DNA from: Selaginella moellendorffii
Taxonomy: Eukaryota; Streptophyta; Lycopodiopsida; Selaginellales; Selaginellaceae
Direction of reading: 5' to 3'
Length of the DNA stretch: 64,000 nt
NCBI RefSeq assembly: GCF_000143415.4
Contig: NW_003314349.1
Coordinates: 34,048 to 98,047 of the forward strand
A model generated the notes under the pieces. It saw only the letters and a list, made by a program, of their open reading frames with translations, was not told the DNA's origin and ran no database searches. Each line of letters opens with the position of its first letter. Position 1 is the stretch's first letter. The translations under genes were made by a program, and so were the position numbers. Shown here in pieces: positions 51,390-62,070 of the stretch.

Positions 51390-51645
51390 ACCGAGAACTT
51401 TTCTTGCTGCGATCAAGGCTTGCGGCTGCTGCGCAGTGAAAGGGGAGGCTGTGGAGATTGACTCCCGGCTTCTCTGAAGAAAGGCATGGCTCATTTTCCC
51501 TCGTCGACATGTACGCGAAATCGGCGACGTGCAGGGAGTTTATGATGCGTCGACAACGGCCAAGACGAGCTCGCTCTGGAGCTCTTCCGGCGCATGATGC
51601 GAGAGATCCACGAGCAAATCCGGGACAAAGAGTCGCCGGTTTGAT
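51390..51645 (+). pseudogene. PPR relic, unit B
   Basis: Matches, in order and with deletions, segments of 55,405-55,850 in the intact PPR gene: GCTGCGATCAAGGCTTGCGG, GACTCCCGGCTTCTC, CCTCGTCGACATGTACGCGA, AAGACGAGCTCGCTCTGGAG and GAGATCCACGAGCAAATCCG. The site GTGGAGATTGACTCCC at 51,451 is the empty counterpart of the copia insertion. Confidence 0.85.
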
Positions 51646-51744
51646 GCGTGTCGTGGTCCACAGTACCGTCGGATTCTCTCTCTCGCGTCCGTGGATCGAG
51701 TCCAAGTCCGAGAACTTGAACATCATTTAGGGTTTCAAGTCCCA

Positions 51745-52689
51745 ATGGATTCTCGTGAATACCATTCCCTGGGAACGACCCCACTGATGTGCTTCAGAGA
51801 TGTTATAGAGCTCCTGGGGTTGCGCTTGTCAAGGCGCATGCAATTGATGGCCATGAGGTATTGCAAGCACTACAGCATGACATTGCAAGACTTGGTGTTG
51901 CGCCTTGTAGATTCCACAGATTCCGGTTGCGTCCACAACGATGAAGTGGCTTTGAAGTGGCTTGATTATGGGTTGGTCGAGGACAAAAAGAACGAGACCG
52001 ATGAAGTGGAGGAAGTCGAAGACCTCCACCAGGCCGTAAGAGCAGTGATTATATCACAGCAAAGAGCCGAGCTGGAGGACAAAGACGAGGATTACGGATC
52101 AAAGGTGACCAAGCTCATACAGGATCATCAAGAGAGCTTATACTTGGTCATGAAGACTCTGCCTGAACATCTTTCAATGGAGTGGGTATCTGCACTGGCC
52201 ACAGTCGCGGAAGCAGAAATCCTTTTGGCGGCCGGTGATACAGACATATTGAGCACAGCGAAACTGAGGGACAAACTTGCCGAGTACAGCAGATGGGACA
52301 TGAGATTGTGCAACCAAGGAGAGCAAGTTTTCCAGAGCTTGTTCCTCACACCAGTCTTGTTGGATTGTGCTCCAAGGGAAGTGGAAGCAGGGCCTTTATC
52401 GCACCAGCTGCTTTCTCCCGGAGCCTCTACAAGTCGAGTGCACACTTTGGAGCCGCCGTTCAGGAGGTCACAAGTCAGGCAGCTGCTGGATGATGGAGCT
52501 TCTCCACTCAAGGAGAGGCTGGCGATTCTGGAGGATTTGGGGTTTTCCTATAGTTTCACAAATGAATTCTGGGATGTGTTTGAGGTTGGCAAAGTTTTTG
52601 TCCAGAAACAGCTCAGCGCAATCGAGAAGATCTACGAGCAATACAAGACAAAGACTAGCTATGGTCAAGCTGATTTGGTTTGGAAGTAA
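51745..52689 (+). CDS. Uncharacterised intronless ORF, 314 aa
   Basis: No family recognised. A single open frame from ATG 51,745 (MDSREYHSLGTTPLMCFRDV) to TAA, predicted soluble. The N-terminal third is basic and hydrophobic (RLSRRMQLMAMRYCKHYSM), followed by an acidic stretch (DEVEEVEDLHQAVRA, ELEDKDEDYGSK), a Leu-rich helix-prone middle (LALATVAEAEILLAAGDTD omitting few residues), and a C-terminus rich in Lys/Gln (IEKIYEQYKTKTSYG). It follows a PPR relic and a 2OG-oxygenase relic, so it could be the tail exon of a dismembered larger gene. The unit A copy is disabled. Whether it is expressed is unknown. Confidence 0.5.
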   Translation: MDSREYHSLGTTPLMCFRDVIELLGLRLSRRMQLMAMRYCKHYSMTLQDLVLRLVDSTDSGCVHNDEVALKWLDYGLVEDKKNETDEVEEVEDLHQAVRAVIISQQRAELEDKDEDYGSKVTKLIQDHQESLYLVMKTLPEHLSMEWVSALATVAEAEILLAAGDTDILSTAKLRDKLAEYSRWDMRLCNQGEQVFQSLFLTPVLLDCAPREVEAGPLSHQLLSPGASTSRVHTLEPPFRRSQVRQLLDDGASPLKERLAILEDLGFSYSFTNEFWDVFEVGKVFVQKQLSAIEKIYEQYKTKTSYGQADLVWK

Positions 52690-52837
52690 AGTAGTTTGTT
52701 AAGATACAGATTATTTTTAATCATAGTAAACACATTTTATCACATTAGTTTAGCTTAGCATCCATCAGGTTTACCTGATTTTAAGTTGAACAACTCAATT
52801 AACTTAGGCGACCTACTAAGAAAATCAGAAAGAAGTC

Positions 52838-54513
52838 ATGCGTAGCCACTTCTTCCCATTAGTTGTGCTAGCTCTACTTTCAGTTCCTGTGAATCTAGCT
52901 CTGAACTTTTCATTTTTTGAAGAAGCAGCAGATGCTAGATTCGCACCAGAAAGCTATGAGTACATCATTGTTGGAGGAGGTGTTTGTGGATGTGCACTAG
53001 CAGCAACTCTGTCGCAAAACTCCAAAGTCCTGCTCCTGGAAAGAGGCGACTCCCCGTATGGAAATCCCGTGTTCATGAGAGAAGAGAATTCTGCATTGAG
53101 CATTCTCGATCAAGCTCATTCTCAAGGATTTCTTACCACAGATCTGGTACCAAATGCAAGAGCAAGAATCCTTGGGGGAGGAAGCTCTATAAACGGTGGC
53201 TTCATGACTCGTGCACCAAAGTCCGAGATCGACCGGATCGTGGGCTTGGATGACTACGCTCAAGTGAATGCATCTTATGAGTGGCTTGAGAACGGGATAG
53301 CGTCGCTGCCTCGGACTGGACCCTTTCAGACCGCTTACAAGAATGCGCTGCTTCAAGCTGGTGTCACGCCCGATAATGGTGAAACTTACGATCATCTTCC
53401 AGGAACGAAGGTTGGAGGCACTCTCTTTGATGAGAATGGAACTCGGAGGCCTGCATCAAACTTGCTGCCTCTCTATGCGAATCTGACCAACGTCCAAGTC
53501 GTGATAAACGCTCTTGTTCAGAAGATCATCTTCTCAGGTAATTATTCAATTTTTATAAGTTGCTTGAAACCCATGTGTTTTCGTTTTTTCTAAATAGGTT
53601 CTGGTACTCCAAGAGCTGTAGGTGTTCAAGTCATAGCCCGTTTATCCGGGAAAACGTTTGCTATTCTTCTCCGGAATTCATCCAAAAGTGAAGTGATACT
53701 CACAGCAGGTGCAATAGGCACTCCTCAGCTGCTGATGCTAAGTGGAATTGGTCCCAGAGACCACCTTCAAGCGAAGAACATCGAAGTGGTGGTGGATTCA
53801 CCCGAGGTTGGAAAAAACATTGTTGACAATCCATCCACCAGAGTCTACATCCTCTCACCATCCCCAGTTGAAGTTTCTCTTATCCAGAGTGTGGGAATCG
53901 ATCCTTCTGGAACGTATTTCGAAGCGTTAAGTGGTATACAGCACAGTCCAACCGTTGTGGTCACGCAGAAGGTTGCTAACCCTCGCTCAAGTGGAGAGAT
54001 CCGACTTTTAACTCTGAATGCTGATGATAATCCTCAAGTCACCTTTAACTACTTGAAAGACCCTGTTGATATGCAGACGTGCGTGAGTGGAGCCAACACA
54101 CTTGAAGAAGTTTTACTAACTTCCAGCTTCAGCCATTTCATTACTGGTCTTCAGCCCATGCCTTCTGGTGGCACTGTGGCTGCTCCAAATCGAAAGAATC
54201 CTTTACTGAAGCCAACCATCAACACAACTCTTGCACTATATTGTCGACTAAGTGTGGCAACCATGTATCATTACCATGGTAGCTGTAGAGTGGGAAAGGT
54301 GGTGGATCCTACTTACAGAGTTCTTGGGGTCGAAAAACTCCGAGTGCTTGATGGCAGCGTGTTTGATTTCTCTCCAGGGACGAATCCTCAGTCGACTTTC
54401 ATGATGCTAGCAAGGTACAATTTTATTTCTCATTTTTATTCTTCCTTGTTTGATTTGAACTTATGAGTCGCCTCTGCAGGTACATGGGATTGGAAATGAT
54501 TAAGCAGGCTTAA
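52838..54513 (+). CDS. GMC oxidoreductase (HOTHEAD/mandelonitrile lyase-like)
   Basis: FAD-dependent glucose-methanol-choline family protein; plant members include HOTHEAD (cuticle omega-hydroxy fatty acid oxidation) and mandelonitrile lyases. Three exons (52838-53537, 53598-54414, 54480-54513) give 516 residues. There is an N-terminal signal peptide (FFPLVVLALLSVPVNLAL), dinucleotide-binding YIIVGGGVCGCALAATLS with ELLLERG-like VLLLERGD, RILGGGSSINGGF, the GMC signature GAIGTPQLLMLSGIGP, a catalytic His region MYHYHGSCRVGKVVDP, and C-terminal NPQSTFMMLARYMG. N-glycosylation-type sites (NFS, NAS, NLT, NTT) fit a secreted protein. The exact substrate is not predictable. It starts about 150 bp after the stop of the uncharacterised ORF and 120 bp beyond the duplication edge. 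Confidence 0.93.
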
Positions 54514-54683
54514 ATTTCAATATGCTTTACTTGGTTATTCTTACTTAATACTCTGTCATATGCATCAACACAATTTGCTTATGTGATTTATTCTGTGCTC
54601 TTCATTAAATAATGTTTGATATATATAATTGTCTTGGCTTAGTAGTAGTATGTTACGAATATTCTCTGTGGACTTAGGGCTTT

Positions 54684-56468
54684 ATGATCGCTCGCGCTAG
54701 CAATGCGCTGCCGGTCCAGGCGCGCGATGGGCGCGGCGACAGGGCGGAGATTCTCGCGGCATTGAAGGAGTGCGCCAAGCGCAAGGATCTAGCGCGGGGC
54801 AAGAGGATCCACGCGGCGGCGGTGGAATGCGGCCTGGATTCCGACCTGTTCGTGGGATCGAGCCTGGTGAGCATGTACTCCAGGTGTGGCAGCGTCGCTA
54901 GATCGCGCATGGTCTTCGATGCGATGGAATTCCTGGACAGGGTATCCTGGAATTCTCTGGTGCTGGGCTATGCGGAGAATGGCTGGGGGGAGATTGCGCT
55001 GAAGCTCTTCCTGGCAATGCAAGACGAGGGGCATTGCTCGCCGGATTCCTCCACGTTTGTGGCAGCGATCAAGGCGTGCTCGTCTCTCTCGGAGAGGGAA
55101 TCAGGGGTGGAAGTGGAAGGAATGGATCGAAGAATCAAGGTGGAGTCGCTGGAAAAAGGGATGAGAATTCACAGGCAAGCTTGGAGCAGTGGATTCGAGA
55201 GAGATATCTTCGTCGCCAACGCTTTGATCCACGCGTATGCCAAGTGTGGGAGCTTGGTGGATGCCACCAAAGTTTTCCACGCGATGCCCCGGCGTGACGA
55301 AGTTTCTTGGAACGCATTGATGGTGGGAGCGGCGGACAATGGCGAGCCGGAGCTAGCTCTGCAGCTCCTGGTTTCCATGAAGAGCGAGGGACGAGTAGCT
55401 CCCAATCCGAGAACTTTTCTAGCTGCGATCAAGGCTTGCGGCTGCTGCGCAGTGAAAGAGCATGCCAAGGAGATCGACTCCCGGCTTGTCAAGCTTGCTT
55501 CTTTGGAGAAAGGTATGGCTCTCCATTCTTTGGCTTGCGAGAACAAGTGTGACTCCAGCGTTTTCGTTGCCAGCGCCCTCGTCGACATGTACGCGAAGTG
55601 TGGAAGCATCGCCGACGCGCAAAGAGTTTTCGACTCCATGCAAGATCGCAACGTCATCTCGTGGACGTCCATGATCTTTGGCTGCGTCGACAACAGCCAA
55701 GACGAGCTCGCTCTGGAGCTCTTCCGGCGCATGGTGGAAGAGAAGCGGTGTCCTCTCGATGCCTGGACTTTCGTGGCGGCTCTCAAGGCGTGCGGGAACT
55801 TGGCGGCGCTGGAAACCGGCCGAGAGATCCACGAGCAAATCCGGGACGCTGGACTGGAAAGAGAGGCCTCCATCGCCGCGACGCTGGTCGATTTCTATGG
55901 AAGGTGTGGAAGCATGGATGAAGCTCTCGAGGCATTCCAGCTAAGCTCGCAGGAGGATATGGTGGCCTGGACGGCCTTGGTCGCAGGATATAGCAGGCAG
56001 GGAGACACTCCACGAGTTCTGGAGCTCTTCCAGGCGCTGCTAGACAAAGGCCTTCGTCCGGACGTGATGATCTTCTCCTCGCTTCTCTCGGCTTGCAGCC
56101 ACGCCGGCTTGGTCGATCTTGGCAAACGTTACTTCGAAGAGATGAGCTCAAAGTTTGGGCTGGCTCCCGGGATCCATCACTACCACTGCGTGGTGGATCT
56201 TCTCAGCAGAAGTAACAGGCTCGAGGAAGCGGTGGCTATGGTGGCGAGGATGCCATTTGAGGCGACGCTGGTAACTTGGACGACAGTGCTCGCAGGGTGT
56301 CACAAATGGAAGAACTCGATGGTGGGGAGAATGGCGTTTCAGCGTTTGATTGCTCTGGACAGGAGATTAGACTCGGCCTACGCTCTTATGGCGAACATCT
56401 ATGGAAGTCTCGGGCTGTGGAAGGAGAGGCAAGAGATCCAAGCGATGAGAAGTATGAACGTTTTGTAG
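54684..56468 (+). CDS. PLS-class pentatricopeptide repeat protein
   Basis: Organelle RNA-binding repeat protein, 594 residues, intronless as is usual for plant PPR genes. Repeats are visible from about residue 30 onward: KRIHAAAVECGLDSDLFVGS, LVSMYSRCGSVARSRMVFDA, ANALIHAYAKCGSLVDATKV, LVDMYAKCGSIADAQRVFDS, RNVISWTSMIFGC, LVDFYGRCGSMDEALEAF and LLSACSHAGLVDLGKRYFEE. It ends with an E-like region (HYHCVVDLLSR, YALMANIYGSLGLWKERQEI) without E+ or DYW domain, so it would need a partner for RNA editing. The N-terminus is not an obvious transit peptide. Fragments very similar to its second half occur in both duplication units. Confidence 0.93.
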   Translation: MIARASNALPVQARDGRGDRAEILAALKECAKRKDLARGKRIHAAAVECGLDSDLFVGSSLVSMYSRCGSVARSRMVFDAMEFLDRVSWNSLVLGYAENGWGEIALKLFLAMQDEGHCSPDSSTFVAAIKACSSLSERESGVEVEGMDRRIKVESLEKGMRIHRQAWSSGFERDIFVANALIHAYAKCGSLVDATKVFHAMPRRDEVSWNALMVGAADNGEPELALQLLVSMKSEGRVAPNPRTFLAAIKACGCCAVKEHAKEIDSRLVKLASLEKGMALHSLACENKCDSSVFVASALVDMYAKCGSIADAQRVFDSMQDRNVISWTSMIFGCVDNSQDELALELFRRMVEEKRCPLDAWTFVAALKACGNLAALETGREIHEQIRDAGLEREASIAATLVDFYGRCGSMDEALEAFQLSSQEDMVAWTALVAGYSRQGDTPRVLELFQALLDKGLRPDVMIFSSLLSACSHAGLVDLGKRYFEEMSSKFGLAPGIHHYHCVVDLLSRSNRLEEAVAMVARMPFEATLVTWTTVLAGCHKWKNSMVGRMAFQRLIALDRRLDSAYALMANIYGSLGLWKERQEIQAMRSMNVL

Positions 56469-56638
56469 ATAGCTGTAATTGCAAAGAATCGCGCGAAAGT
56501 AGTGCTGTTTCAGCTATATTGCTAAAAACTCCCAAGAATTAGGCAAAGTTCTTGTCAGTCAACGATAGTCAAACTTTCTAGTCAGCAAGTCAACTTAAAG
56601 CCCAGCAAGTCTGAAAGAGCCCTAGAATTGCAGTGGCT

Positions 56639-59076
56639 ATGGCGCCCGCGGTCAGGGTGCTATGCGATCTCGCCAAGCAGAGCCAAGAGAATGCCGGCGT
56701 GGCGTGGCTGATTGGAGTCCCGTGGATGCCCTGGACGATCGTTTCCTCGATCCGCTGCCTGCGCTACAAGGATGGCGATCCAGATTACGCTGCTGAGGAA
56801 GGTAGGGTTCCAGGCACAGAGATTTCGGGGTGGATGATCCGAGAATTTGGCCAGGTGAATTGCGGATCCTTCTTCCCGGAGGGCTGGAAGTGATTGGAGC
56901 ATTGCTGGTTGGATCGGATGCTGCAAAGGCGTGTGCTGTGGCCACGAAAATCAGGGAGGTGTTAAATCTGGTCTCATCGAACGATATTGTTGCTGCTACT
57001 CGGTCCAGCTCCAGCGATGGCATTACGTTCTTCTCTCAGGCTCTACAACCGATCGAGCAATCTTCCTTTTCCGCGAAAGAGTTTTGGGAATCCACAGCGC
57101 TTCTTCATTGTCAAGTCGAGCTTGGCCTTTCGATCTACACATCTTCTGGAACTTCCTCAGGTAGTTCGTCTAGACTTTTTTTTTCTCTTCTACTTTTCTA
57201 ACTGTGTGACATTAGATCTTAAGAAGCAGCTGGATGGGAAAATTAGAGACCTTGCCGAGAGTTTCACGAGCTCAACCACTGTATGTATTATGGAAGGATC
57301 GTCGAGAAGTTTTCTCGCTCGCTCTCAAGCTAACGAAGAGCTACAATCTGTGTTCCCAGATTCAGCGCTTTTCGACTCTTCGGTAAGCTTTCAAACACCA
57401 TTTTGTAAGAACTCTGATGAGGTTTCTTTCCAGATACCACATCCTCTGGCTGTCAAGCTTTTGACGCAGCAAAGCAAGCAGACTGATGAAGTGATTGCCC
57501 CCGTGGTTCATTACACTCCTTGTAAGTGGTGCCGGTTGGTTTATCCGCTTCTCATTTTTCTTACATAGCTGCAGAAGGAACGTTGCTACACACAGCCACG
57601 GTTTCCCTGGATGTGCTATGCTTAGTTTCCAGGAACTCCGCCTTGCACAAAGCGATGAACACAATCACTCGTGCTCTGACGATTCAACTGGAATCCATTG
57701 GTAAAGCTTTGTCAGCAAGGAATACCAGTCTTCAGGTACGACTCGTGAGTAGAGTAGAGAGCCATGCTTACTTACACGGACGATGTAGTTGCGCCCATAT
57801 CATTTCAAAGTTCCCGCTAGCGTGCATCCTGTAACAGCCATCTTCGATAAGAACCAACTTGAACGTGACTCTGGTGAGCTTTTATTACTTGCTTCAAATC
57901 GACTCACTGTCAAAGTGTGTGTTGTTATTGTAGTTGACCTCCGGAAAGCATTGCATTCTCGGCTCGGCTTGCCACTAGATCGTCCACTTTTTCGCGTTGC
58001 CAATGCATTAACTATCAGAGGGCCACAGTTCATCTCCAACAGGATTGATGGTCTGGCTTTACTTGTGTTCAAGTCCGCGCTTGTAAGCACTTGGATTAAA
58101 TTTTTCCAGGAAAGCGACTTTTGGATGTTCATCTCGGTCTTCCTCGTTGCGGGAGTGAGTTCTTAATTTGTATTATGTTCTATGTTAGCTCACATCTGTT
58201 ATTCATAGTTTCTGGTGGAGAAGTGAGTGTTATTGACGGCTCGTACGAGTACTATCACTACCTGCAGGATCGAATGGACGACAAAGTAAAAAAACAAAAT
58301 CTGCTTTTTTTCTTTGCAACTCCCGTGACTTTGGATTGCTTGCTTTCCAGGGCTGGGGCTGCGCATATCGATCCTTGCAGACTATAATGTCGTGGTTTAG
58401 GCTGCAGCATTACACTTCTATGAAAGAACCTTCTCACAGGTGTAATCATCAATGGTCAGCAACTAATGCTTTCTTTGCTTTTTACTTTGCAGAGAGATCC
58501 AGGCAACACTTGTAGAAATAGGAGACAAGGAGCCTTCTTTTGTTGGATCTCAAGAATGGATTGGAGCGATCGAGTTAAGCTTTGTACTAGACAAACTTCT
58601 CGGGGTACGTGTTCACTACTCCAAAGCATGGCTCCTTTTTTGTTGTTTTCTTAATCTCTCATTGACTTGTTTGTTTCTGTGTAGGTGACTTCGAAGATAC
58701 TAAGCGTCCGTTCTGGAGCAGATTTACCGGAAAAATGCCGGGAGCTTGCGGCACATTTCGACACGCAAGGCACTCCAGTTATGATCGGTACGCTTCAAGC
58801 ATAGAATATGATCTTTTCTCTCTATAACCAAGGAAGTTAAACACAGGGGGTGGAGTCCTGGCATATACATTACTTGGCGTGGATTACAACGAATTTACTG
58901 GCGAGAGCGCTTTTCTTATTCTGGATCCTCACTACACGGGCGGAGAGGACCTCAAGACCATCCGGAGTGGAGGCTGGTGTGGCTGGAAGAAGGCCGTGAG
59001 CGACACCGGCCGCGAGTTTTTCTTGCGCAACAAGTTTTACAACCTGCTGCTTCCACAGCGTCCTCAAGCTGTCTAA
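56639..59076 (+). CDS. UFSP2: UFM1-specific protease (UFSP2-like)
   Basis: Cysteine protease (peptidase C78) that matures UFM1 and removes it from targets; the UFM1 pathway acts on ribosomes at the ER. Thirteen exons join in frame to 582 residues (56639-56801, 56855-57160, 57216-57382, 57434-57521, 57569-57735, 57789-57873, 57934-58050, 58110-58154, 58209-58285, 58351-58439, 58493-58604, 58685-58787, 58847-59076). The long N-terminal region ([18 protein letters not shown]) precedes the catalytic domain: [11 protein letters not shown], the nucleophile in [53 protein letters not shown], Asp and His in LDPHYTG, and GGWCGWK. Catalytic residues are all present. A partial inverted copy of its 3' end lies at 11.5-11.9 kb. 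Confidence 0.93.
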
Positions 59077-60246
59077 AGTTTCAGGAAAGGTAAGTGCCAG
59101 TACGCTCTGGTATTTATAATTCTCATGCATGAGATCTTCGCGCAGGAAATCCGAGTTGAGCCTGAGCGCATCAAACACAAGCAAGCATTTAAATCTTTTT
59201 TGTTATCTGTTGCCGAAGCTCGTGAATGGTGGACATCGGAGTCACAAGTACGTGGATCAGCACTGGCTTAAGGTACATTTATAATTTTCTTTCTACGCAT
59301 TGCACACATGATGTTGAGTGATGGGCGATCCAGGCAGCGAACGGGCGGAGCACGCGCACGATCGAGCAGCGAAGATCATCCATCTATCAACATATTACTT
59401 TTTGCTCGAAGCGCAACTTCACGATGTGTCTCGCAAGAACAACACAAAGGTTGGTGTCACTGTCGCAGCTTTTCGCTCACTTTGGAGGAGTGGTTTTTTC
59501 CAGTGGATGGAGTCGAGCTCACTCTATCCATCGCCAAGTTTCTACCTAGCACTCCAGCACCCATGATTCCAATAACACTTTAATCGCCTAAGTTCTATCT
59601 TTGATGATGTTTTATATCGCTAGATTTTGTTAATCCTTTTCACGGGAATCCAATAACGGCCTATCAACAGAATCTCACGCCAAAGATCCTCGCGGGCTCG
59701 TAAAGAATATTCGCGCCGTGTGTTGGCACCGCCACGTGCACGAATTTTCTGCCGACGGCCACCGCGCGTCCACCGCGGCCGCCGCTCGCGGTGGCGCTGG
59801 AGCGGGCACATGGCATACCACGTCGCACCGCGCGGGGCCTGGTTGTTTGTTGAGAAAGTATAGTACGCTCTTCGCTAGAACAGCCCTGGCTATGGCGACG
59901 GCGAGGGGCGGTCGACCTCATCGCCACTTTGGCCACAAGAAGAGGGATTCTCCTCCATGACGATTTGCCGCTGCTCGATAGCGATCGACTCCTTCGATTG
60001 ATTGCGAGATTTTCGATTCCCGGCGCACGCAGCGATCGATCGGGCGACGCCACTCTGTTTGTGTGTACCCGACGGCGATGGGCGATGGATCTTCTATCGC
60101 TCCTCCACAACCCACATTGCTTTTCGGGTGATCGTGGCGCGCGATAGCAGTGGATCTCCCGGGATTGGGCAAATCTCGCGAAGTGGAAGGAAGCGTTTTG
60201 GGGCCAATCTTGGATCCAAGAAGAAAGAACATAGGAAAACAGGGGA
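59077..60246. other. Intergenic region and 5' region of the membrane-protein gene
   Basis: The first about 260 bp are shared with the UFSP relic at 11.5 kb. A frame here (EIRVEPERIKHKQAFKSF, 59,146-59,270) begins after an AG and ends at a TAA. It could be an alternative last exon of UFSP but has no known domain. Further right the region is GC-rich, with a CACGTG G-box near 59,733. Long frames on the minus strand are shadows of GC-rich sequence. Confidence 0.4.
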
Positions 60247-62070
60247 ATGAGGGCAATCCTCTTCACGGAGGAGCTCATGGGTGTGGCACTCAAATTCTCC
60301 AAGAAATCCTCTTCCATCGGCAGCTTGTGGGTGTGGTGGGAGCCCGCGATCAGCAATTCTTCCACACTCGCCCCGGATTCCTCCTCCAAGATCATCGCCA
60401 ATCGCAAGCCCAGCTCTTCTTTTCATCGGCGAATCCAAACAGGGATCTCGCTGTGCTTCGCCACGCTCCTCTTCACCGGCCTCGTCTTCTTCCTCGTCTG
60501 CGCTCTCGATTCTTCCTTCGCAATCAAGAATTTCAATCACCCCCCTTCCTCGCCATCGCCATTCTCTTCTTCTTCTTCTTCTTCTTCTTCTTCCTCCTCG
60601 CGGCAGCAATCCAGGGCAGCGGCGATGCAGGGAATGGGAACGATCTTCCGGCCGGGCACCAGATCGATGAGCGAAATCGTCATCGCCCACGTCGAGGAGG
60701 ATCTCCCCAGCCAAGAACTCCGCCTCTTCCTACGCAGCCTCCTCCGGAGTGGATTGAGCGCCAGGGCCGACGTGGTGCTCCTCTTCCCTGGCGATCCGCG
60801 AGCTCCCGGCTATGCCGCGGTGGTGGAAGAGGAGATCGAGAGCTTCAACAATCTCTTGCTCCAGAGTGGCTGCTCGATCTCTAACGCTAGCACTAGCTCT
60901 AGAATCGCGAATGGATCCATGGCGCTGGGTCCGAGCTGCCGGAGAGGATCTCTTCTCCTCTCCAATTCCAGCCTCAGCCCATTGAATCTGGAAGCCTTCG
61001 CGAGGGCCGAGGAGGAGGGGCGAGCTCGTGCCGAGTGGGCACTGGCTAGAGCGCTCAAGAATTCCTCCACTCCCGGATTGAGCGAGCAAGAGATCGAGGA
61101 ATGGATCCAGCGGCGCGCCGGCAACTGGATCCCGCCGCTGGGATCGATCATGGGCTTCGACGTCGCGGAGCTGGAGCCGCTGGACACGCTCTCGGGCTTC
61201 ATCGATCGCCCGCCCATCCAGCTCCGGCGATGGCTGTGCTACCAGATGCTCCTGGGGATGGCGCGGCAGCACCAGCGCTACCGCCAGGTGGTGATCGCGC
61301 AGGCCAAAGGAGTGTTCTTGCTGGGCGATTCGCTGCTGGCCATCGCACGGCGCCACAAGGACAGCCGCGCGCTAGTGCTCGTCACCGAGGATCGGACGTG
61401 GCTGGAGGAGGCCACCGCCAATCCCGGAAGAAGCTCTTCGGCGGCGAGAGAGATTCTCTCCAGCGGTAGCGGCGAGGAGGAGGAGGAGGAAGCGGCGCCG
61501 CCACAGCTCGATAAGCGGAAGAGGGCGTACGGACCCCGGCCCCGGCGGAGGCGGCGGCGGGTCGGGCTGATCGAGGAGGTGTACGGGCGCCAGGTGTGGG
61601 GGGCGATAGAGCGCGAGGACAAGGCGGAGTGGGCGGTGGTGAGCAGCGCGGTGGTGGCGGGCGGGACGCGGGCGGTCCGCGTGCTGGCGGAGGCGGTGGC
61701 CACGGAGGTGGCTCGCGCCGCCATGATGCGGCCCAGCCGCCGCGCGTTTGGCGACCAGGCGGCGCTCAACTACGTGGTGAGGAGGAATGTCAACGTTTTG
61801 GGGCGCAAGGTGGTGGAGCAGATGGTCTTCGTGGATGCCGGCGGCGGCGTTGGCGGCGACGCCGGCGTCGTCCGGGTGGTGACGGGCGGTACGGTGCCCG
61901 AGCTCGGCGGTACCGCGCGGTACGATGTGCTGGTGGCGGCGGCAGGTAGTAGCGGGGAGCTGGCTAGGATCGTGGGGGCGGATTTGTGCTCGTCTCCGCG
62001 GGAGAGTGCTGTGTACAGTGATTGCCAACAAAGTAGCAGCAGCGGTGATCGTGATCATCGGGATCAATAG
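60247..62070 (+). CDS. Type II membrane protein, plant-specific (DUF7780-like)
   Basis: Intronless 607 codons. One membrane segment at about residues 67-86 (ISLCFATLLFTGLVFFLV) after a basic/Ser-rich tail fits a type II topology; a poly-Ser linker (about 12 Ser, a (TCT/TCC) tract near 60,565-60,597) follows. The lumenal domain starts around SEIVIAHVEEDLPSQELRLF and has LSARADVVLLFPGDPR, RRWLCYQMLLGMARQHQRYR, QVVIAQAKGVFLLGDSLL, RVGLIEEVYGRQVW, AVVAGGTRAVRVLAEAV and ALNYVVRRNVNVLGRKV. This recalls the plant proteins annotated DUF7780 or 'calcium ion-binding' (At4g12700 type), which have a glycosyltransferase-like look; that assignment is from memory and unverified. The function is unknown. A start at the second Met (MGVALKFSKKSSS) is equally plausible. 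Confidence 0.75.
   Translation: MRAILFTEELMGVALKFSKKSSSIGSLWVWWEPAISNSSTLAPDSSSKIIANRKPSSSFHRRIQTGISLCFATLLFTGLVFFLVCALDSSFAIKNFNHPPSSPSPFSSSSSSSSSSSSRQQSRAAAMQGMGTIFRPGTRSMSEIVIAHVEEDLPSQELRLFLRSLLRSGLSARADVVLLFPGDPRAPGYAAVVEEEIESFNNLLLQSGCSISNASTSSRIANGSMALGPSCRRGSLLLSNSSLSPLNLEAFARAEEEGRARAEWALARALKNSSTPGLSEQEIEEWIQRRAGNWIPPLGSIMGFDVAELEPLDTLSGFIDRPPIQLRRWLCYQMLLGMARQHQRYRQVVIAQAKGVFLLGDSLLAIARRHKDSRALVLVTEDRTWLEEATANPGRSSSAAREILSSGSGEEEEEEAAPPQLDKRKRAYGPRPRRRRRRVGLIEEVYGRQVWGAIEREDKAEWAVVSSAVVAGGTRAVRVLAEAVATEVARAAMMRPSRRAFGDQAALNYVVRRNVNVLGRKVVEQMVFVDAGGGVGGDAGVVRVVTGGTVPELGGTARYDVLVAAAGSSGELARIVGADLCSSPRESAVYSDCQQSSSSGDRDHRDQ

Noticed and set aside
58870-59184. 104-codon minus-strand frame over the last UFSP exon
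   Set aside because: Antisense shadow of the protease exon, although part of it recurs in the inverted relic for the same reason.
59664-60407. 247-codon minus-strand frame upstream of the membrane-protein gene
   Set aside because: It overlaps the 5' part of the plus-strand gene in GC-rich DNA, is Arg/Ser-rich and has no domain; a shadow frame.
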